A stretch of DNA of 35,125 nucleotides, from positions 1 through 35,125 of the forward strand of contig JAAZAN010000226.1 in NCBI GenBank assembly GCA_012514315.1, in the 5' to 3' direction. Positions 1 through 8,201 of this stretch are shown here, one piece after another. The notes below the pieces were generated by a model. The model did no database searches. It worked only from the letters and a program-made list of their open reading frames with translations, and was not told the origin of the DNA. A program made the position numbers and the translations under genes. Within the stretch, counting starts at the first letter, position 1; every line of letters begins with the position of its first letter. The stretch comes from Chloroflexota bacterium (lineage in GTDB: Bacteria; Chloroflexota; Anaerolineae; B4-G1).

Positions 1-51
1 CCCGCTCTCCAACATCCGAGCTTCACCCTCCACGACCAGGATGCGCAGGTC
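1..51 (-). CDS. Partial response-regulator N-terminus at the window edge
   Basis: Read on the minus strand from 51 down to 1, the sequence encodes DLRILVVEGEARMLESG, which resembles the first beta-strand and acidic pocket of a two-component receiver domain (typical form RILVVEDEARM). Only this fragment lies in the window. Two things are odd. No ATG, GTG or TTG start lies in this frame between an in-frame stop near 70 and the conserved strand, although CTG at 46-48 has an AGGA about 9 bases upstream. One residue of the usual acidic pair is Gly. It may be a real gene with an unusual start, or a degraded one. The identification rests on about 12 residues. Confidence 0.35.
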
Positions 52-82
52 AGCACATCCTGGTTCTCGTTTATCGATTTAT

Positions 83-112
83 TTCGCCAGTTGCCCAACA
101 TAATGGTATAAT
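83..112 (+). promoter_or_regulatory. Promoter for the LysM lipoprotein gene
   Basis: A perfect TATAAT at 107-112 is preceded by TGG, giving an extended -10. A weak -35, TTCGCC, lies at 83-88 with an 18-base spacer. The coding start follows about 45-60 bases downstream. Confidence 0.55.
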
Positions 113-158
113 GGCGTGGCCCTGCTGGAATGGGCGCTGAACCACTCAACAGAAATCT

Positions 159-1181
159 GTGATACGGATGAGAAGAATGCCAGTTCATCGCGAGGCTAAC
201 TGGCTGGTGACCATCGCCACTCTGAGCGCGGTCATCTTGCTGGCGGGCTGCGGCAGCTTGGTCACACCAACGCCGGACGGTGGGACCCCTGCACCCAACT
301 TACCGTTTGCCAGCGCGACGCCTGCAGTAGGCGTCACCGCGACGGATCCTATCGTCCTTCCACCCGAGGCATCGGCAACACCGACTATCACCCCGGAGCC
401 TACCATTCACATCGTTCAGAGTAACGATACGCTCTACAGCATCGCGTTCGACTACGGAGTAGACCCTGACCTGCTGCAGAGCGTCAACGGCATTGAGGAT
501 CCCACGCTACTGCAGATCGGGCAAGAGCTCATCATCCCTCGCGCCCAGCCAGAGACCGAGTCGTCGGCCGAGTCATTGCTGCCCACTCCCACCCCTCTGC
601 CGCTTGAGGTTCAGGGAGTCGCCTTCTATGAGACACCTGTAGGCAGCCTGTGGTGCTTGGGTGAAGTTGTCAACACCACAGACACGCTACTCACCAACGC
701 TCAGGTTCGTGCTTCGCTCTTCGACTCAGCCGGTGAGCAGATGATCGAGAAGGATGCTTTCGTCGCTGCCGAGCTAATTGCCCCGGGGGAACGTTCACCC
801 TTCGGGATTCTTTTCACGGCGCCGCCGACCGGTTGGGCCGCCAGCCAGGTGGAACTGATCCGTGCCGAAGCCGCGGGCGAACTGGCGGGCCTCTTCACGC
901 CGGTGGCCATCACAGATGCCAATGGGCAGGCTCAGGACAGCCAGTTCGAGGTGAGAGGATCCGTACAGAACACCAGCGAGGATCGTGGCGCGGGAAGCGT
1001 AACCGTCATTGCAACCACGTACGACCAGGGTGGACTAGTCACCGGATTCCGCCTGAGTGAAGTCTCTCTCGAGAACACGCTGGCTCCAGGCGCTTCAGCC
1101 TCCTTCCGCCTGCTGTTTACAGTACACGGCGATGCTCCCGCGGACTTCAGCATCACTGCATTGGGCCGAAGCGCTCAGTAA
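159..1181 (+). CDS. LysM-domain lipoprotein
   Basis: A secreted, lipid-anchored cell-envelope protein likely to bind peptidoglycan. The N-terminus has basic residues, a hydrophobic segment and a lipobox ending in LLAGC (Cys31). A Thr/Pro-rich linker follows to about residue 80, then one LysM domain at about 83-127 (IHIVQSNDTLYSIAFDYGV ... LLQIGQELIIP). Residues 150-335 form two beta-rich repeats of the FxLYD/CARDB-like kind (GEVVNTTDTLLTNAQV and GSVQNTSEDRGAGSVTV), often seen in extracellular proteins of Chloroflexi. The longest start is GTG at 159; ATG at 168 or 177 would also keep a full signal peptide, so the start is uncertain by six codons. The acyltransferase gene follows 25 bases downstream on the same strand, so the two are probably co-transcribed. 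LysM and lipoprotein calls are strong; the exact role is unknown. Confidence 0.85.
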   Translation: MIRMRRMPVHREANWLVTIATLSAVILLAGCGSLVTPTPDGGTPAPNLPFASATPAVGVTATDPIVLPPEASATPTITPEPTIHIVQSNDTLYSIAFDYGVDPDLLQSVNGIEDPTLLQIGQELIIPRAQPETESSAESLLPTPTPLPLEVQGVAFYETPVGSLWCLGEVVNTTDTLLTNAQVRASLFDSAGEQMIEKDAFVAAELIAPGERSPFGILFTAPPTGWAASQVELIRAEAAGELAGLFTPVAITDANGQAQDSQFEVRGSVQNTSEDRGAGSVTVIATTYDQGGLVTGFRLSEVSLENTLAPGASASFRLLFTVHGDAPADFSITALGRSAQ

Positions 1182-1206
1182 CCTCACCAAGGAGAGAGCT
1201 GCCCGA

Positions 1207-1824
1207 GTGTATGGTCTGATACGCTTCATCATCGATACCCTGCTCAGATTGGTCCTTCGCCGAGAGTACATCGGAGTGGAGAACTTTCCTCCTCCTCCTT
1301 ACATCTTGGTCACCAATCACTTGTCAGTATTCGACACGCCGGTGTTGCTCACCGTCTGCCCCCACACTATCCGGGCCTTTGCCGCGGTGAAACACAAGCG
1401 CAACCCGTTCTTCGGTCCGCTGCTAACCGTCATGGGGTCGATCTGGGTGAACCGCGGCGAAGTGGATCGGCAAGCATTGCGCCAGGCGCTGGATGTGTTG
1501 CAGCGTGACGAGGTCCTCGGTATCGCACCAGAGGGAACCCGCGCTCGTGGCTCCTATGCACTCCAACCCGGCAAGACGGGCGCCGCCTACCTGGCATCGA
1601 AAGCTGACGTGCCGATTGTACCGGTCGCCATAACCGGCACCGAGAACATCAAGCACAACCTCCCCAAATTGCGTCGCACGCCAATCCGTGCTGTTGTGGG
1701 TAAGCCCTTCAGACTATCTCGAAACGGTCGGGTCCGCGGTCAGGCACTGCATGACTGCACAGACCTGATTATGCATCGCATCGCAGAGCTATTGCCCGCG
1801 GAATACCGCGGCGTATACCGATAG
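1207..1824 (+). CDS. plsC: 1-acyl-sn-glycerol-3-phosphate acyltransferase (PlsC family)
   Basis: Transfers a second acyl chain to lysophosphatidic acid to make phosphatidic acid at the cytoplasmic membrane. The 205-residue protein shows the HX4D catalytic motif (NHLSVFD, His38 and Asp43) and the substrate-binding PEGTRARG motif (residues 108-115), separated by the usual spacing, then the VPIVPVAITGT strand. The frame is open back to 1057 inside the LysM gene, but the GTG at 1207 is chosen because AAGGAGAG at 1190-1197 is correctly placed and because the family alignment begins here. The protein is short for the family but complete in its motifs. It lies directly downstream of the LysM lipoprotein. 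Acyl-chain and head-group preference cannot be read from sequence. Confidence 0.88.
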   Translation: MYGLIRFIIDTLLRLVLRREYIGVENFPPPPYILVTNHLSVFDTPVLLTVCPHTIRAFAAVKHKRNPFFGPLLTVMGSIWVNRGEVDRQALRQALDVLQRDEVLGIAPEGTRARGSYALQPGKTGAAYLASKADVPIVPVAITGTENIKHNLPKLRRTPIRAVVGKPFRLSRNGRVRGQALHDCTDLIMHRIAELLPAEYRGVYR

Positions 1825-1992
1825 CGCCTCGAACCACCGGATCACACCGTTTTCCACCAGACTGCACGGTTGAAGCTCAACGCACACGTCAGTGCATCCG
1901 GTCCTCATAGATAGTCCTCGGCCGGAAGTACCAGCCGGGCGTCCAGGCAACCTCATCTATGCATGATCCAGGCGTAGCCCCACCAGAACCGG

Positions 1993-2020
1993 TTGTCCTC
2001 TAGTTGCTCTGTGGTAGAAT
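1993..2020 (+). promoter_or_regulatory. Promoter for the flippase/oxidoreductase/cinA operon
   Basis: TTGTCC at 1993-1998, a 16-base spacer, then TAGAAT at 2015-2020. Transcription would begin near 2027, which argues against the TTG (2004) and ATG (2019) codons as starts of the next gene. The rest of the 1825-1992 gap shows nothing recognisable. Confidence 0.55.
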
Positions 2021-2072
2021 GACGTTTCTCAGTCGCCAAGTCCTCGTAAGTGAACGGAGACCGCACACACGG

Positions 2073-3098
2073 GTGAACACCAGCGATAGCCAGGACTCTC
2101 AGCTCAACTGGAAGGCGATCATCGGACTACTGATCAGCGCCGCCTTCCTGTACATTGCCGTCCGTCATCTAGAACCTGAAGAAGTCATCGACGCCTTCCG
2201 TCAGGCTCAGTATTACTGGATCGTGCCAGGGGTCATTCTCTACCTGTTCGCACTGATCGCGCGAACAGCGCGTTGGCAGACGCTGCTTTCAGGCGAGCGA
2301 CGCATCCCTCTACGCGAGTTGCTCCCCACTATGGCTATAGGGCGAGGAGCGAACAACATCTATCCGTTTCGGACTGGAGAAATCGTCCGTGTCTTCCTCC
2401 TGCGACGTCGCAACGGTGTGTCCGCTGCAGCCGGATTTGCGTCCATTCTGGTAGAGCGGATCTTCGACGGGTTAACGATGGTCCTCTTTCTCATCGTGGC
2501 CGCAGTCGTCGGCGGGATCCCGACCTACCTTCGCTACGCCGTGTTGGTCGCATCAGGCTTCTTTGGCGCTGCCCTGGCGCTGGTATACGCCGTTGTCCTG
2601 TGGCCAACTCCAGTCAGCCGATGGGCAAACTGGACCATCGACCGAGTGACTCCGTCTCGCTTCCACACACAGTTTCACAGCATCGTGGGTCGGTTCGTGG
2701 GAGGGCTGTCGTGTGTGAAGTCGGCTGCCACACTGACGCTTGTGCTGCTTTTTTCGGTATGCGTGTGGACGGCGGAGACTATCAGCTACCGCCTGCTTAT
2801 GAATGCGTTCGGCTTCTCCATCAGCTTCCACCAGCTTCTGCTGATGAGCGGCGCAGCGAACCTGGGCACAGCGTTGCCATCGGGGCCAGCCAACGTCGGC
2901 ACATTTGATGCTCCGGCAATTGAAGTACTACGCCGGGTCGGTATCCCGAAAGACATAGCAATCAGTTACCAGACACTACTGCACGCCGTACTCTGGTGCA
3001 CCGAGACACTTACTGGCCTTTGGTTCATGTGGCGAACCGGACTGGGGCGCTCCGATCTCGAGCGTGAGCTACCTGCAGTCATTGGCGATCAGGCATAG
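2073..3098 (+). CDS. Flippase-like integral membrane protein (LPG synthase TM family)
   Basis: A polytopic membrane protein of the UPF0104/lysylphosphatidylglycerol-synthase transmembrane family (PF03706), which includes putative lipid or glycolipid flippases. About eight hydrophobic segments are visible. Family hallmarks are RTARWQTLL near the N-terminus, the loop NIYPFRTGEIVRVFLLRR with a following ILVERIFDGL, and a C-terminal ALPSGPANVGTFDAP. The frame extends upstream to 2004, but GTG 2073 is preferred: it follows CGGAGA at 2055-2060 and lies downstream of the predicted transcription start. The C-terminal catalytic domain of true LPG synthases is absent, so this is the transporter-like part only. 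An FAD oxidoreductase begins 31 bases downstream. The substrate is unknown; lipid-linked sugar or glycolipid is an inference from the family. Confidence 0.8.
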   Translation: MNTSDSQDSQLNWKAIIGLLISAAFLYIAVRHLEPEEVIDAFRQAQYYWIVPGVILYLFALIARTARWQTLLSGERRIPLRELLPTMAIGRGANNIYPFRTGEIVRVFLLRRRNGVSAAAGFASILVERIFDGLTMVLFLIVAAVVGGIPTYLRYAVLVASGFFGAALALVYAVVLWPTPVSRWANWTIDRVTPSRFHTQFHSIVGRFVGGLSCVKSAATLTLVLLFSVCVWTAETISYRLLMNAFGFSISFHQLLLMSGAANLGTALPSGPANVGTFDAPAIEVLRRVGIPKDIAISYQTLLHAVLWCTETLTGLWFMWRTGLGRSDLERELPAVIGDQA

Positions 3099-3129
3099 GT
3101 CATCCCGATGATAGCGTGAAAGGGCAGCT

Positions 3130-4410
3130 ATGGATATCGGCATTGTCGGTGCTGGCATTACGGGTCTCACGGCAGCCTATGACCTGACGCAACGTCAGCA
3201 CAAGGTGACTCTATACGAGACGCGCCCTTACCCAGGAGGGGTTGCTGCAGGGTTCCATGATCCCAATTGGGAATGGTCGCTCGAACGCTTCTACCACCAC
3301 TGGTTTGCCACAGACAAGGACGCTATCGATCTTGTAGATCGACTGGGCGCCCGAGATAGACTGTTCTTCCCGCGCCCTGTCACCTCGGTCTACCACCAAG
3401 GTAACATCTACCCGCTAGATAGCGCCACAAGCGTGCTCCGGTTCCGTCCGCTGTCGGTGTTGGATCGCCTGCGACTGGGGTTGGTAGTCTTCTATCTGAA
3501 GACCGTGCGAAACTGGCGACCGTTGGAACGCGTTACAGCAGCGGAGTGGACGCGCCGCATTGCAGGCGAGCAGTCGTACGAAGTGTTCTGGAAACCCATG
3601 CTGCTGAGCAAGTTCGGCGAGGAACACTTCGCCAACGTGAATATGGCGTGGCTATGGGCCCGTTTCCATAAGCGCACATCGCGTCTCGGGTATTTCGTCG
3701 GAGGGTTTCAAGCATTCATCGATCTGCTGGTTGAGCAGATCGAGCATGATGGGGGCATGGTACACCTTAGAAGTGAAGTGCTTGGCATCGATGCAGGCCA
3801 TGGCGACGTGACCCTGCGCCTGCCCGATGGCCAGGCATGCCATGATCGTGTCATCGCGACCTGTCCACCGCACGCACTCGCGCAACTCACGCCAGATCTG
3901 CCAGACCAGTACGTGCAGAGTCTCAAATCGCTCCAATCTATGGGGGCCATTGTCCTCGTCCTGGCTCTACGACATCCACTCACGCCTGAGCATTACTGGA
4001 TCAACATACCCGCGAGTGAGGGCTTCCCCTTCATGGGCCTGGTCCAGCACACTAACTACATCTCCGCCGAGCACTACGGTGGCGATCATCTTGTCTACTG
4101 CGGGGACTACCTGCCTACCGATCATCCCTACTTCACAGCGACCAAAGACCAACTCCTGGAAGCGTATCAACCCGGACTTACCAAAATCAACCCATGCTTC
4201 AGCCAGGATTGGATCCGCGATGCCTGGGTATTCGCGGAGAAGTACGCGCAACCTATTCCATTTCTCAACCACGCCAGGAACATTCCCCCACTGCGAACCC
4301 CCCTTCCAGGGCTTTGGATGGCCAATATGAGCCAGGTATACCCCTGGGACCGTGGGACGAACTACTCCATCGAACTTGGTCACCGGGTTGCGGAGGAAAT
4401 CTTGCGATGA
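3130..4410 (+). CDS. NAD(P)/FAD-dependent oxidoreductase (protoporphyrinogen-oxidase-like)
   Basis: A flavoprotein of the amine oxidase/protoporphyrinogen oxidase superfamily. The N-terminal Rossmann dinucleotide-binding motif is GIVGAGITGLTAAYDL (about residues 4-19) followed by the acidic end of beta-2 (LYETRPYPGG), and the C-terminus carries the second FAD contact (PGLWMANMSQVYPWDRGTNY). Length (426) fits the family. ATG 3130 follows a weak AAGGG. The stop overlaps the ATG of cinA by four bases (ATGA), so the two are translationally coupled. Such proteins often occur with glycosyltransferases or flippases in envelope-lipid loci, but the substrate cannot be read here. A haem-pathway role is unlikely, since no haem genes are nearby. 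Confidence 0.75.
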   Translation: MDIGIVGAGITGLTAAYDLTQRQHKVTLYETRPYPGGVAAGFHDPNWEWSLERFYHHWFATDKDAIDLVDRLGARDRLFFPRPVTSVYHQGNIYPLDSATSVLRFRPLSVLDRLRLGLVVFYLKTVRNWRPLERVTAAEWTRRIAGEQSYEVFWKPMLLSKFGEEHFANVNMAWLWARFHKRTSRLGYFVGGFQAFIDLLVEQIEHDGGMVHLRSEVLGIDAGHGDVTLRLPDGQACHDRVIATCPPHALAQLTPDLPDQYVQSLKSLQSMGAIVLVLALRHPLTPEHYWINIPASEGFPFMGLVQHTNYISAEHYGGDHLVYCGDYLPTDHPYFTATKDQLLEAYQPGLTKINPCFSQDWIRDAWVFAEKYAQPIPFLNHARNIPPLRTPLPGLWMANMSQVYPWDRGTNYSIELGHRVAEEILR

Positions 4411-5654
4411 AGGCCGCCATTCTTGCCATTGGAGACGAACTGACTTGCGGATACCAACTGGACACCAATTCGCAGACTGTCTCGCAACGTCTCGTTACAA
4501 TACCAGTCGATGTCGTGCTTCACATCGCGGTTGGAGATGATGCCCACGCCATCGATGATGCTCTGGATTTCGCGCTGGCGACGGCTGATGCCGTCATTAT
4601 CGCCGGCGGCCTGGGACCTACAGAGGATGACCTGACGCGACAGGTCATCGCGGCACACTTCGGTCGAGCTCTGGTGGAGGATCCTATCGCGCTGGAGCTG
4701 ATGGAGGAGCGGTTCACTCGCCGCGGTCGTACGATGCCCGAGAGCAACCGCATCCAGGCCCAGATCCCCGCGGGCAGCCAGATTATCCAGAATGATCGAG
4801 GAACTGCCGCCGGTTTCTACATGGAGACCGGTGACAAGCACATATTTGTCACACCCGGTGTCCCGTTTGAGCTAGAGGGTATGCTCGACACCTTCATTAT
4901 GCCCCGCTTGCGGGAGCTTGTGGGAACGGGCCACGTCGTCCGCAGAGCTGTTCTCAAAGTGTACGGTGTCGCAGAATCCGAAATCAACGAACGTATCCGC
5001 CCGCTCCTCGCCCGCACGCGCAATCCACTGCTCGGTCTCCTCCCCAATCGCGGGACAATCACCATCGAGATCGTCGCGACAGGACAGTCATCTACGGACG
5101 TGGATCCGCTGGTAGACACCGACATCGCGTATCTGCGCGCAGAATTCGGCTACTACGTACTCGGAGAAGGCACTCTCAGCCTACCACAAGCATTTGGCGA
5201 TCTTCTGGTCGAGTCAGGTCTGACCATCGCATCCGCCGAGATCGGCACAGGAGGTATGCTAGCGGCCAGACTGAGTGAACCGACAGGCTGCGAGCGCTGG
5301 TACAGATATGGCGCTGTCGTGAACGCACTTGATGGAGCAGGCCCGGCCTTGAATCACGTCGCCGCTGAGGAGAATGAGGCAGTCGCTCTGGCCCGCCACG
5401 CCCGCAGAACCGCGGGAACGGACATTGGACTGGGAATTGGGCGAATTGTACCGCAGACGGAAAGCTCGTCACATCGCCCGTATGTCTCGGCCAGCCTGGC
5501 ACTGGACTGCCGCGGCCAGATCATCCACCAGCACGTCACCTTCAACGAAGATCGTGCCCGCGAATGGATCGCCGACGCTGCCATTGGAATGGCGCGAATG
5601 GCGCTTCTCGAATGCCGGGATACATCCATCAAGCAGGTGACAACCTGCTCCTAG
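4407..5654 (+). CDS. cinA: CinA-family protein with degenerate NMN-deamidase domain
   Basis: Two-domain CinA of 415 residues. The N-terminal half is the MoeA/MogA-like (COG1058) nucleotide-pyrophosphatase domain: AILAIGDELTCGYQLDTNS at the start, then AGGLGPTEDDLTRQ and the FVTPGVPFELEGM motif. The C-terminal half (from about residue 265) is the PncC-type domain that normally deamidates NMN to NaMN for pyridine-nucleotide recycling. Here the ES(C/S)TGG motif reads EIGTGG, so the catalytic Ser is Ile279. The positions of the catalytic Tyr and Lys are Ala307 and Gly312. Deamidase activity is therefore unlikely, while the N-terminal domain looks intact. Start ATG 4407 has GGAGGA at 4392-4397 and overlaps the previous stop. 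Confidence 0.88.
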   Translation: MKAAILAIGDELTCGYQLDTNSQTVSQRLVTIPVDVVLHIAVGDDAHAIDDALDFALATADAVIIAGGLGPTEDDLTRQVIAAHFGRALVEDPIALELMEERFTRRGRTMPESNRIQAQIPAGSQIIQNDRGTAAGFYMETGDKHIFVTPGVPFELEGMLDTFIMPRLRELVGTGHVVRRAVLKVYGVAESEINERIRPLLARTRNPLLGLLPNRGTITIEIVATGQSSTDVDPLVDTDIAYLRAEFGYYVLGEGTLSLPQAFGDLLVESGLTIASAEIGTGGMLAARLSEPTGCERWYRYGAVVNALDGAGPALNHVAAEENEAVALARHARRTAGTDIGLGIGRIVPQTESSSHRPYVSASLALDCRGQIIHQHVTFNEDRAREWIADAAIGMARMALLECRDTSIKQVTTCS

Positions 5655-5686
5655 CTGGCTGAGTGCGATTCGAGCTTGTTGCCCGC

Positions 5687-7423
5687 TCAATCCTCCCTGA
5701 CGGCCAGGTCAAGCTGTCGTTTGTACAGTTGACTGTAGAGTCCTTGACAGGCCATCAGCTCTTCGTGCCCCCCTACCTCGGAAATCCGCCCATCGGCGAG
5801 TACAATGATCTTATCAGCGTTCCGGACTGTGCTGAGGCGATGCGCAATCACCAGCGATGTGCGGCCCTTCATCACCTGTTCCATAGCGCGCTGGATGAGG
5901 TACTCTGCCTCCGCATCCACAGAGGATCTGGCTTCATCAAGAATCAAGATTCTAGGGTCGGCCAGAATCGCCCGTGCCAGCGCGATGCGCTGTTTCTGAC
6001 CGCCACTCAGCCTGACGCCGCGTTCGCCAATCTCGGTGTCGTAGCCCTGGGGTAACTGCTGGATGAAATCGTGGGCGTACGACGCCTTAGCGGCTGCGAT
6101 AAGCTCTTCTTCAATGGCCCGCGGATTTCCGTACAGTAGATTATCGCGCACCGTCGAGTTGAACAGAAACGTATCCTGAAGTACTACTGACACCTGGCGA
6201 CGCAGTGAATCGATCTGAACATGTCGCACATCGTGACCGTCAATAAGGACACGGCCATCCGTAGGATCGTAGAAACGACAGATCAGGTTGGCAATGCTCG
6301 TCTTGCCAGCCCCGCTGGGTCCTACAAGCGCCACGATTTCCCCGGGCGCCATATGGAATGAGACATCGCGAAGGACTTCCTCACTGGCTTCATAGTGGAA
6401 GCTCACCGCTTCGAAAGCCACATCTCCCGTGCAGTCCTCAAGGACGATCGCCCCTGGCACATCCTGGATCTCAGGACGTTCGTCCAGCACCTCGAAGATC
6501 CGCTCACCGGATGCGATCGCCTGCTGCAGGATATTGTCCGCTTCGGTTAACCGACGCAGAGGATCGTAGAACGAGATGATATAGGACATAAAGGCCACCA
6601 ACGTGCCCAGGGACATCTGATCACGCACCACCATCCTGGCCCCCAGACCCAGAACCAAGACGGTTCCCATAGCGGCGATGAAGTGCAGAAAAGGAAAGAA
6701 CAATGCCCAGGTTCGGATCGCGCGCAAGCTCTCATTATAGTAGCGCCTGCTGTCGCCCTGAAATCGACTCAACTCCGCATCTTCTTGACCGAAGGCCTGA
6801 ATCACGCGTATGCCGGCCAGGTTATCCTGCAGACGCGCGTTGATCTCGCCCAAGCGATCTCTTGCACTGCGATAGATCGGTCGCGCCTTTTGATTGAAGT
6901 ACCGCAAGGAGATAACAATTACCGGCAGCGGGACCAGGACGACCAGGGCCAACCGCCAATCGAGCAGCAACAGAACGACGCATGCGCCAAGCAGACGCAG
7001 GAAGTCGACGATCGTCAGCGTCACACCGTGCGTGATAAACTGTTCCAGTGAGTTGACATCGTTAGTAACACGAGACATCAGCTCGCCGGTCCTGGTGCGC
7101 TCGAAGAAAGACAGCGAGAGCTCCTGCAAGTAGGCGTAGATTCGCACGCGGAGATCGAATATAAACTGCTGCCCTAACTTATGGCGAACGTACATGTCGC
7201 CCAGATCGGACAGGTGCAGCGCCGCGTACACACCGACCAGCGCGCTGATCAAGAAGCCGAGTAGCGACAGGTCACGACGGCCGATTACCTCATCAATGAT
7301 CTGACGCTGCAGGAGAGGCGGCACCAAGCTGAGTCCTGTATGGGCAAACAGGAGAAAGCCCGTGACAATCAATTGCCGCCAGTAAGGAGTGAGATAGCCA
7401 AACAGACGTTTTAGGACCTTCAT
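5687..7423 (-). CDS. ABC exporter, fused permease and ATPase (MsbA-like)
   Basis: A 578-residue half-transporter that should work as a dimer to export a lipid, peptide or drug. The N-terminal ABC type-1 membrane domain (about residues 15-310) has six hydrophobic helices and the family motif ERTRTGELMSRVTNDV. The nucleotide-binding domain carries Walker A GPSGAGKTS, signature LSGGQKQR, Walker B ILILDEARSSVD and the H-loop IAHRLSTV. The residue after DEA is Arg instead of the usual Thr, a small deviation. ATG 7423 follows GAGGAGAATCTGGAG, a good ribosome-binding region. The gene is convergent with cinA (32-base gap) and appears monocistronic. Multidrug or lipid export is the default family role; the substrate is unknown. 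Confidence 0.9.
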   Translation of the reverse strand: MKVLKRLFGYLTPYWRQLIVTGFLLFAHTGLSLVPPLLQRQIIDEVIGRRDLSLLGFLISALVGVYAALHLSDLGDMYVRHKLGQQFIFDLRVRIYAYLQELSLSFFERTRTGELMSRVTNDVNSLEQFITHGVTLTIVDFLRLLGACVVLLLLDWRLALVVLVPLPVIVISLRYFNQKARPIYRSARDRLGEINARLQDNLAGIRVIQAFGQEDAELSRFQGDSRRYYNESLRAIRTWALFFPFLHFIAAMGTVLVLGLGARMVVRDQMSLGTLVAFMSYIISFYDPLRRLTEADNILQQAIASGERIFEVLDERPEIQDVPGAIVLEDCTGDVAFEAVSFHYEASEEVLRDVSFHMAPGEIVALVGPSGAGKTSIANLICRFYDPTDGRVLIDGHDVRHVQIDSLRRQVSVVLQDTFLFNSTVRDNLLYGNPRAIEEELIAAAKASYAHDFIQQLPQGYDTEIGERGVRLSGGQKQRIALARAILADPRILILDEARSSVDAEAEYLIQRAMEQVMKGRTSLVIAHRLSTVRNADKIIVLADGRISEVGGHEELMACQGLYSQLYKRQLDLAVRED

Positions 7424-7454
7424 CTGCTCCAGATTCTCCTCAGGTATAGCGGCA

Positions 7455-7483
7455 AGTATATCACGACGCAGCTCCTACAGCGA
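7455..7483 (-). promoter_or_regulatory. Probable promoter for the ABC exporter
   Basis: On the minus strand an extended -10 TGATATACT (TATACT at 7455-7460) lies about 32 bases upstream of the ATG. A poor -35, TCGCTG, lies at 7478-7483 with a 17-base spacer. Confidence 0.4.
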
Positions 7484-7558
7484 CTGTCCACAATGTGCAC
7501 ATCGGCATGCGGCCGCGGTACGGAATCCGGTCCCTTGCAGCAAGACATGACACAATAA

Positions 7559-7585
7559 GGGGACAGGACGCCATGTCCTGTCCCC
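7559..7585 (-). terminator. Intrinsic terminator after hsp20
   Basis: A perfect 11-bp inverted repeat, GGGGACAGGAC at 7559-7569 and GTCCTGTCCCC at 7575-7585, with a five-base loop. It lies 28 bases past the hsp20 stop and is followed on the minus strand by TTATTGTG, a short T-rich tail. The remaining bases from 7424 to 7558 hold only the exporter promoter. Confidence 0.7.
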
Positions 7586-7613
7586 TGCAAACACGCAGTT
7601 CGAGCCAGGTGGA

Positions 7614-8060
7614 CTATCGGCCCTCAACCTTGATGACCCTCGGTCTGTCCCGCTCTGACTTGGGCAACACCACCGTCAGAACACCGTTCTCGAACGATGC
7701 CTCCACCCGCTCCACATCCACAGGCACATTCAGCGTGAGCGTGCGCGAGAACCTGCCGAACGACCGCTCCTGGAAGACATAGTCCACATTCTCCAATGGT
7801 CCACGTAACTCTCCAGAGATTGTCAGCGCATCCCCCTCGATCGAGATATCCACTTCGTCAGGCGTCAGACCAGGCAGAGAAGCTAGAATCACGATCTCCT
7901 CAGAAGTAGTGTAGACATCGAGCGGAAGTCTAGACTCTCGCGCCGAGGTCCTGTCGTCCCATTCGCGCGCAGGTCTCGCCAGGCTTTCCTCAAACAGCCG
8001 ATCCATCGCATCACGCAGACTCATCACATCACGCCTTGGGTAGAATCGTGAAACCGTCAT
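7614..8060 (-). CDS. Small heat-shock protein, Hsp20/alpha-crystallin family
   Basis: ATP-independent holdase chaperone that binds unfolding proteins as oligomers in the cytoplasm. The 148 residues comprise an N-terminal arm with MSLRDAMDRLFEESL, an alpha-crystallin domain from about residue 48 (LPLDVYTTSEEIVILASLPG, ending before FENGVLTVVLPKSE) and a short tail. The tail ends in PRVIKVEGR and has a weak I-x-V-like anchor (VIKV). ATG 8060 has AGGAGGT about seven bases upstream. Upstream, between this gene and the response-regulator gene, lie three tandem 11-bp repeats and a weak promoter. No CIRCE element is seen. Confidence 0.93.
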   Translation of the reverse strand: MTVSRFYPRRDVMSLRDAMDRLFEESLARPAREWDDRTSARESRLPLDVYTTSEEIVILASLPGLTPDEVDISIEGDALTISGELRGPLENVDYVFQERSFGRFSRTLTLNVPVDVERVEASFENGVLTVVLPKSERDRPRVIKVEGR

Positions 8061-8111
8061 CGCAGGACCTCCTCACCTTACTTATCACACCCACCAAGCT
8101 TCACCACTACC

Positions 8112-8140
8112 CATATGATGACAATCTATCGTTAGACCAA
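8112..8140 (-). promoter_or_regulatory. Weak candidate hsp20 promoter
   Basis: On the minus strand TTGGTC (8135-8140), a 17-base spacer, then CATATG (8112-8117). The -10 is poor, as expected if an activator is needed. The adjoining 11-bp repeats end four bases upstream of the -35. Confidence 0.3.
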
Positions 8141-8144
8141 GACA

Positions 8145-8177
8145 AGAAAGCCATTAGAAAGCCACTAGAAGGCCAGA
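8145..8177. repeat. Three tandem 11-bp direct repeats, candidate activator site
   Basis: AGAAAGCCATT (8145-8155), AGAAAGCCACT (8156-8166) and AGAAGGCCAGA (8167-8177) follow each other with an exact 11-base period in the gap between the response-regulator stop and hsp20. OmpR/PhoB-family regulators typically bind tandem 11-bp direct repeats just upstream of, or over, a weak -35. The repeats are seen directly; their role as an operator is inference. Confidence 0.5.
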
Positions 8178-8201
8178 CCAGTAGCGCACCCACCAACACC
8201 G

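Noticed and set aside
1057..1206. N-terminal extension of the acyltransferase overlapping the LysM gene
   Set aside because: The extension has no family similarity, and GTG 1207 has a well-placed AAGGAGAG.
2273..2908. Open frame of 211 codons on the plus strand
   Set aside because: It is the shadow of the flippase-like gene; the translation is Arg-, Ser- and His-rich without any domain.
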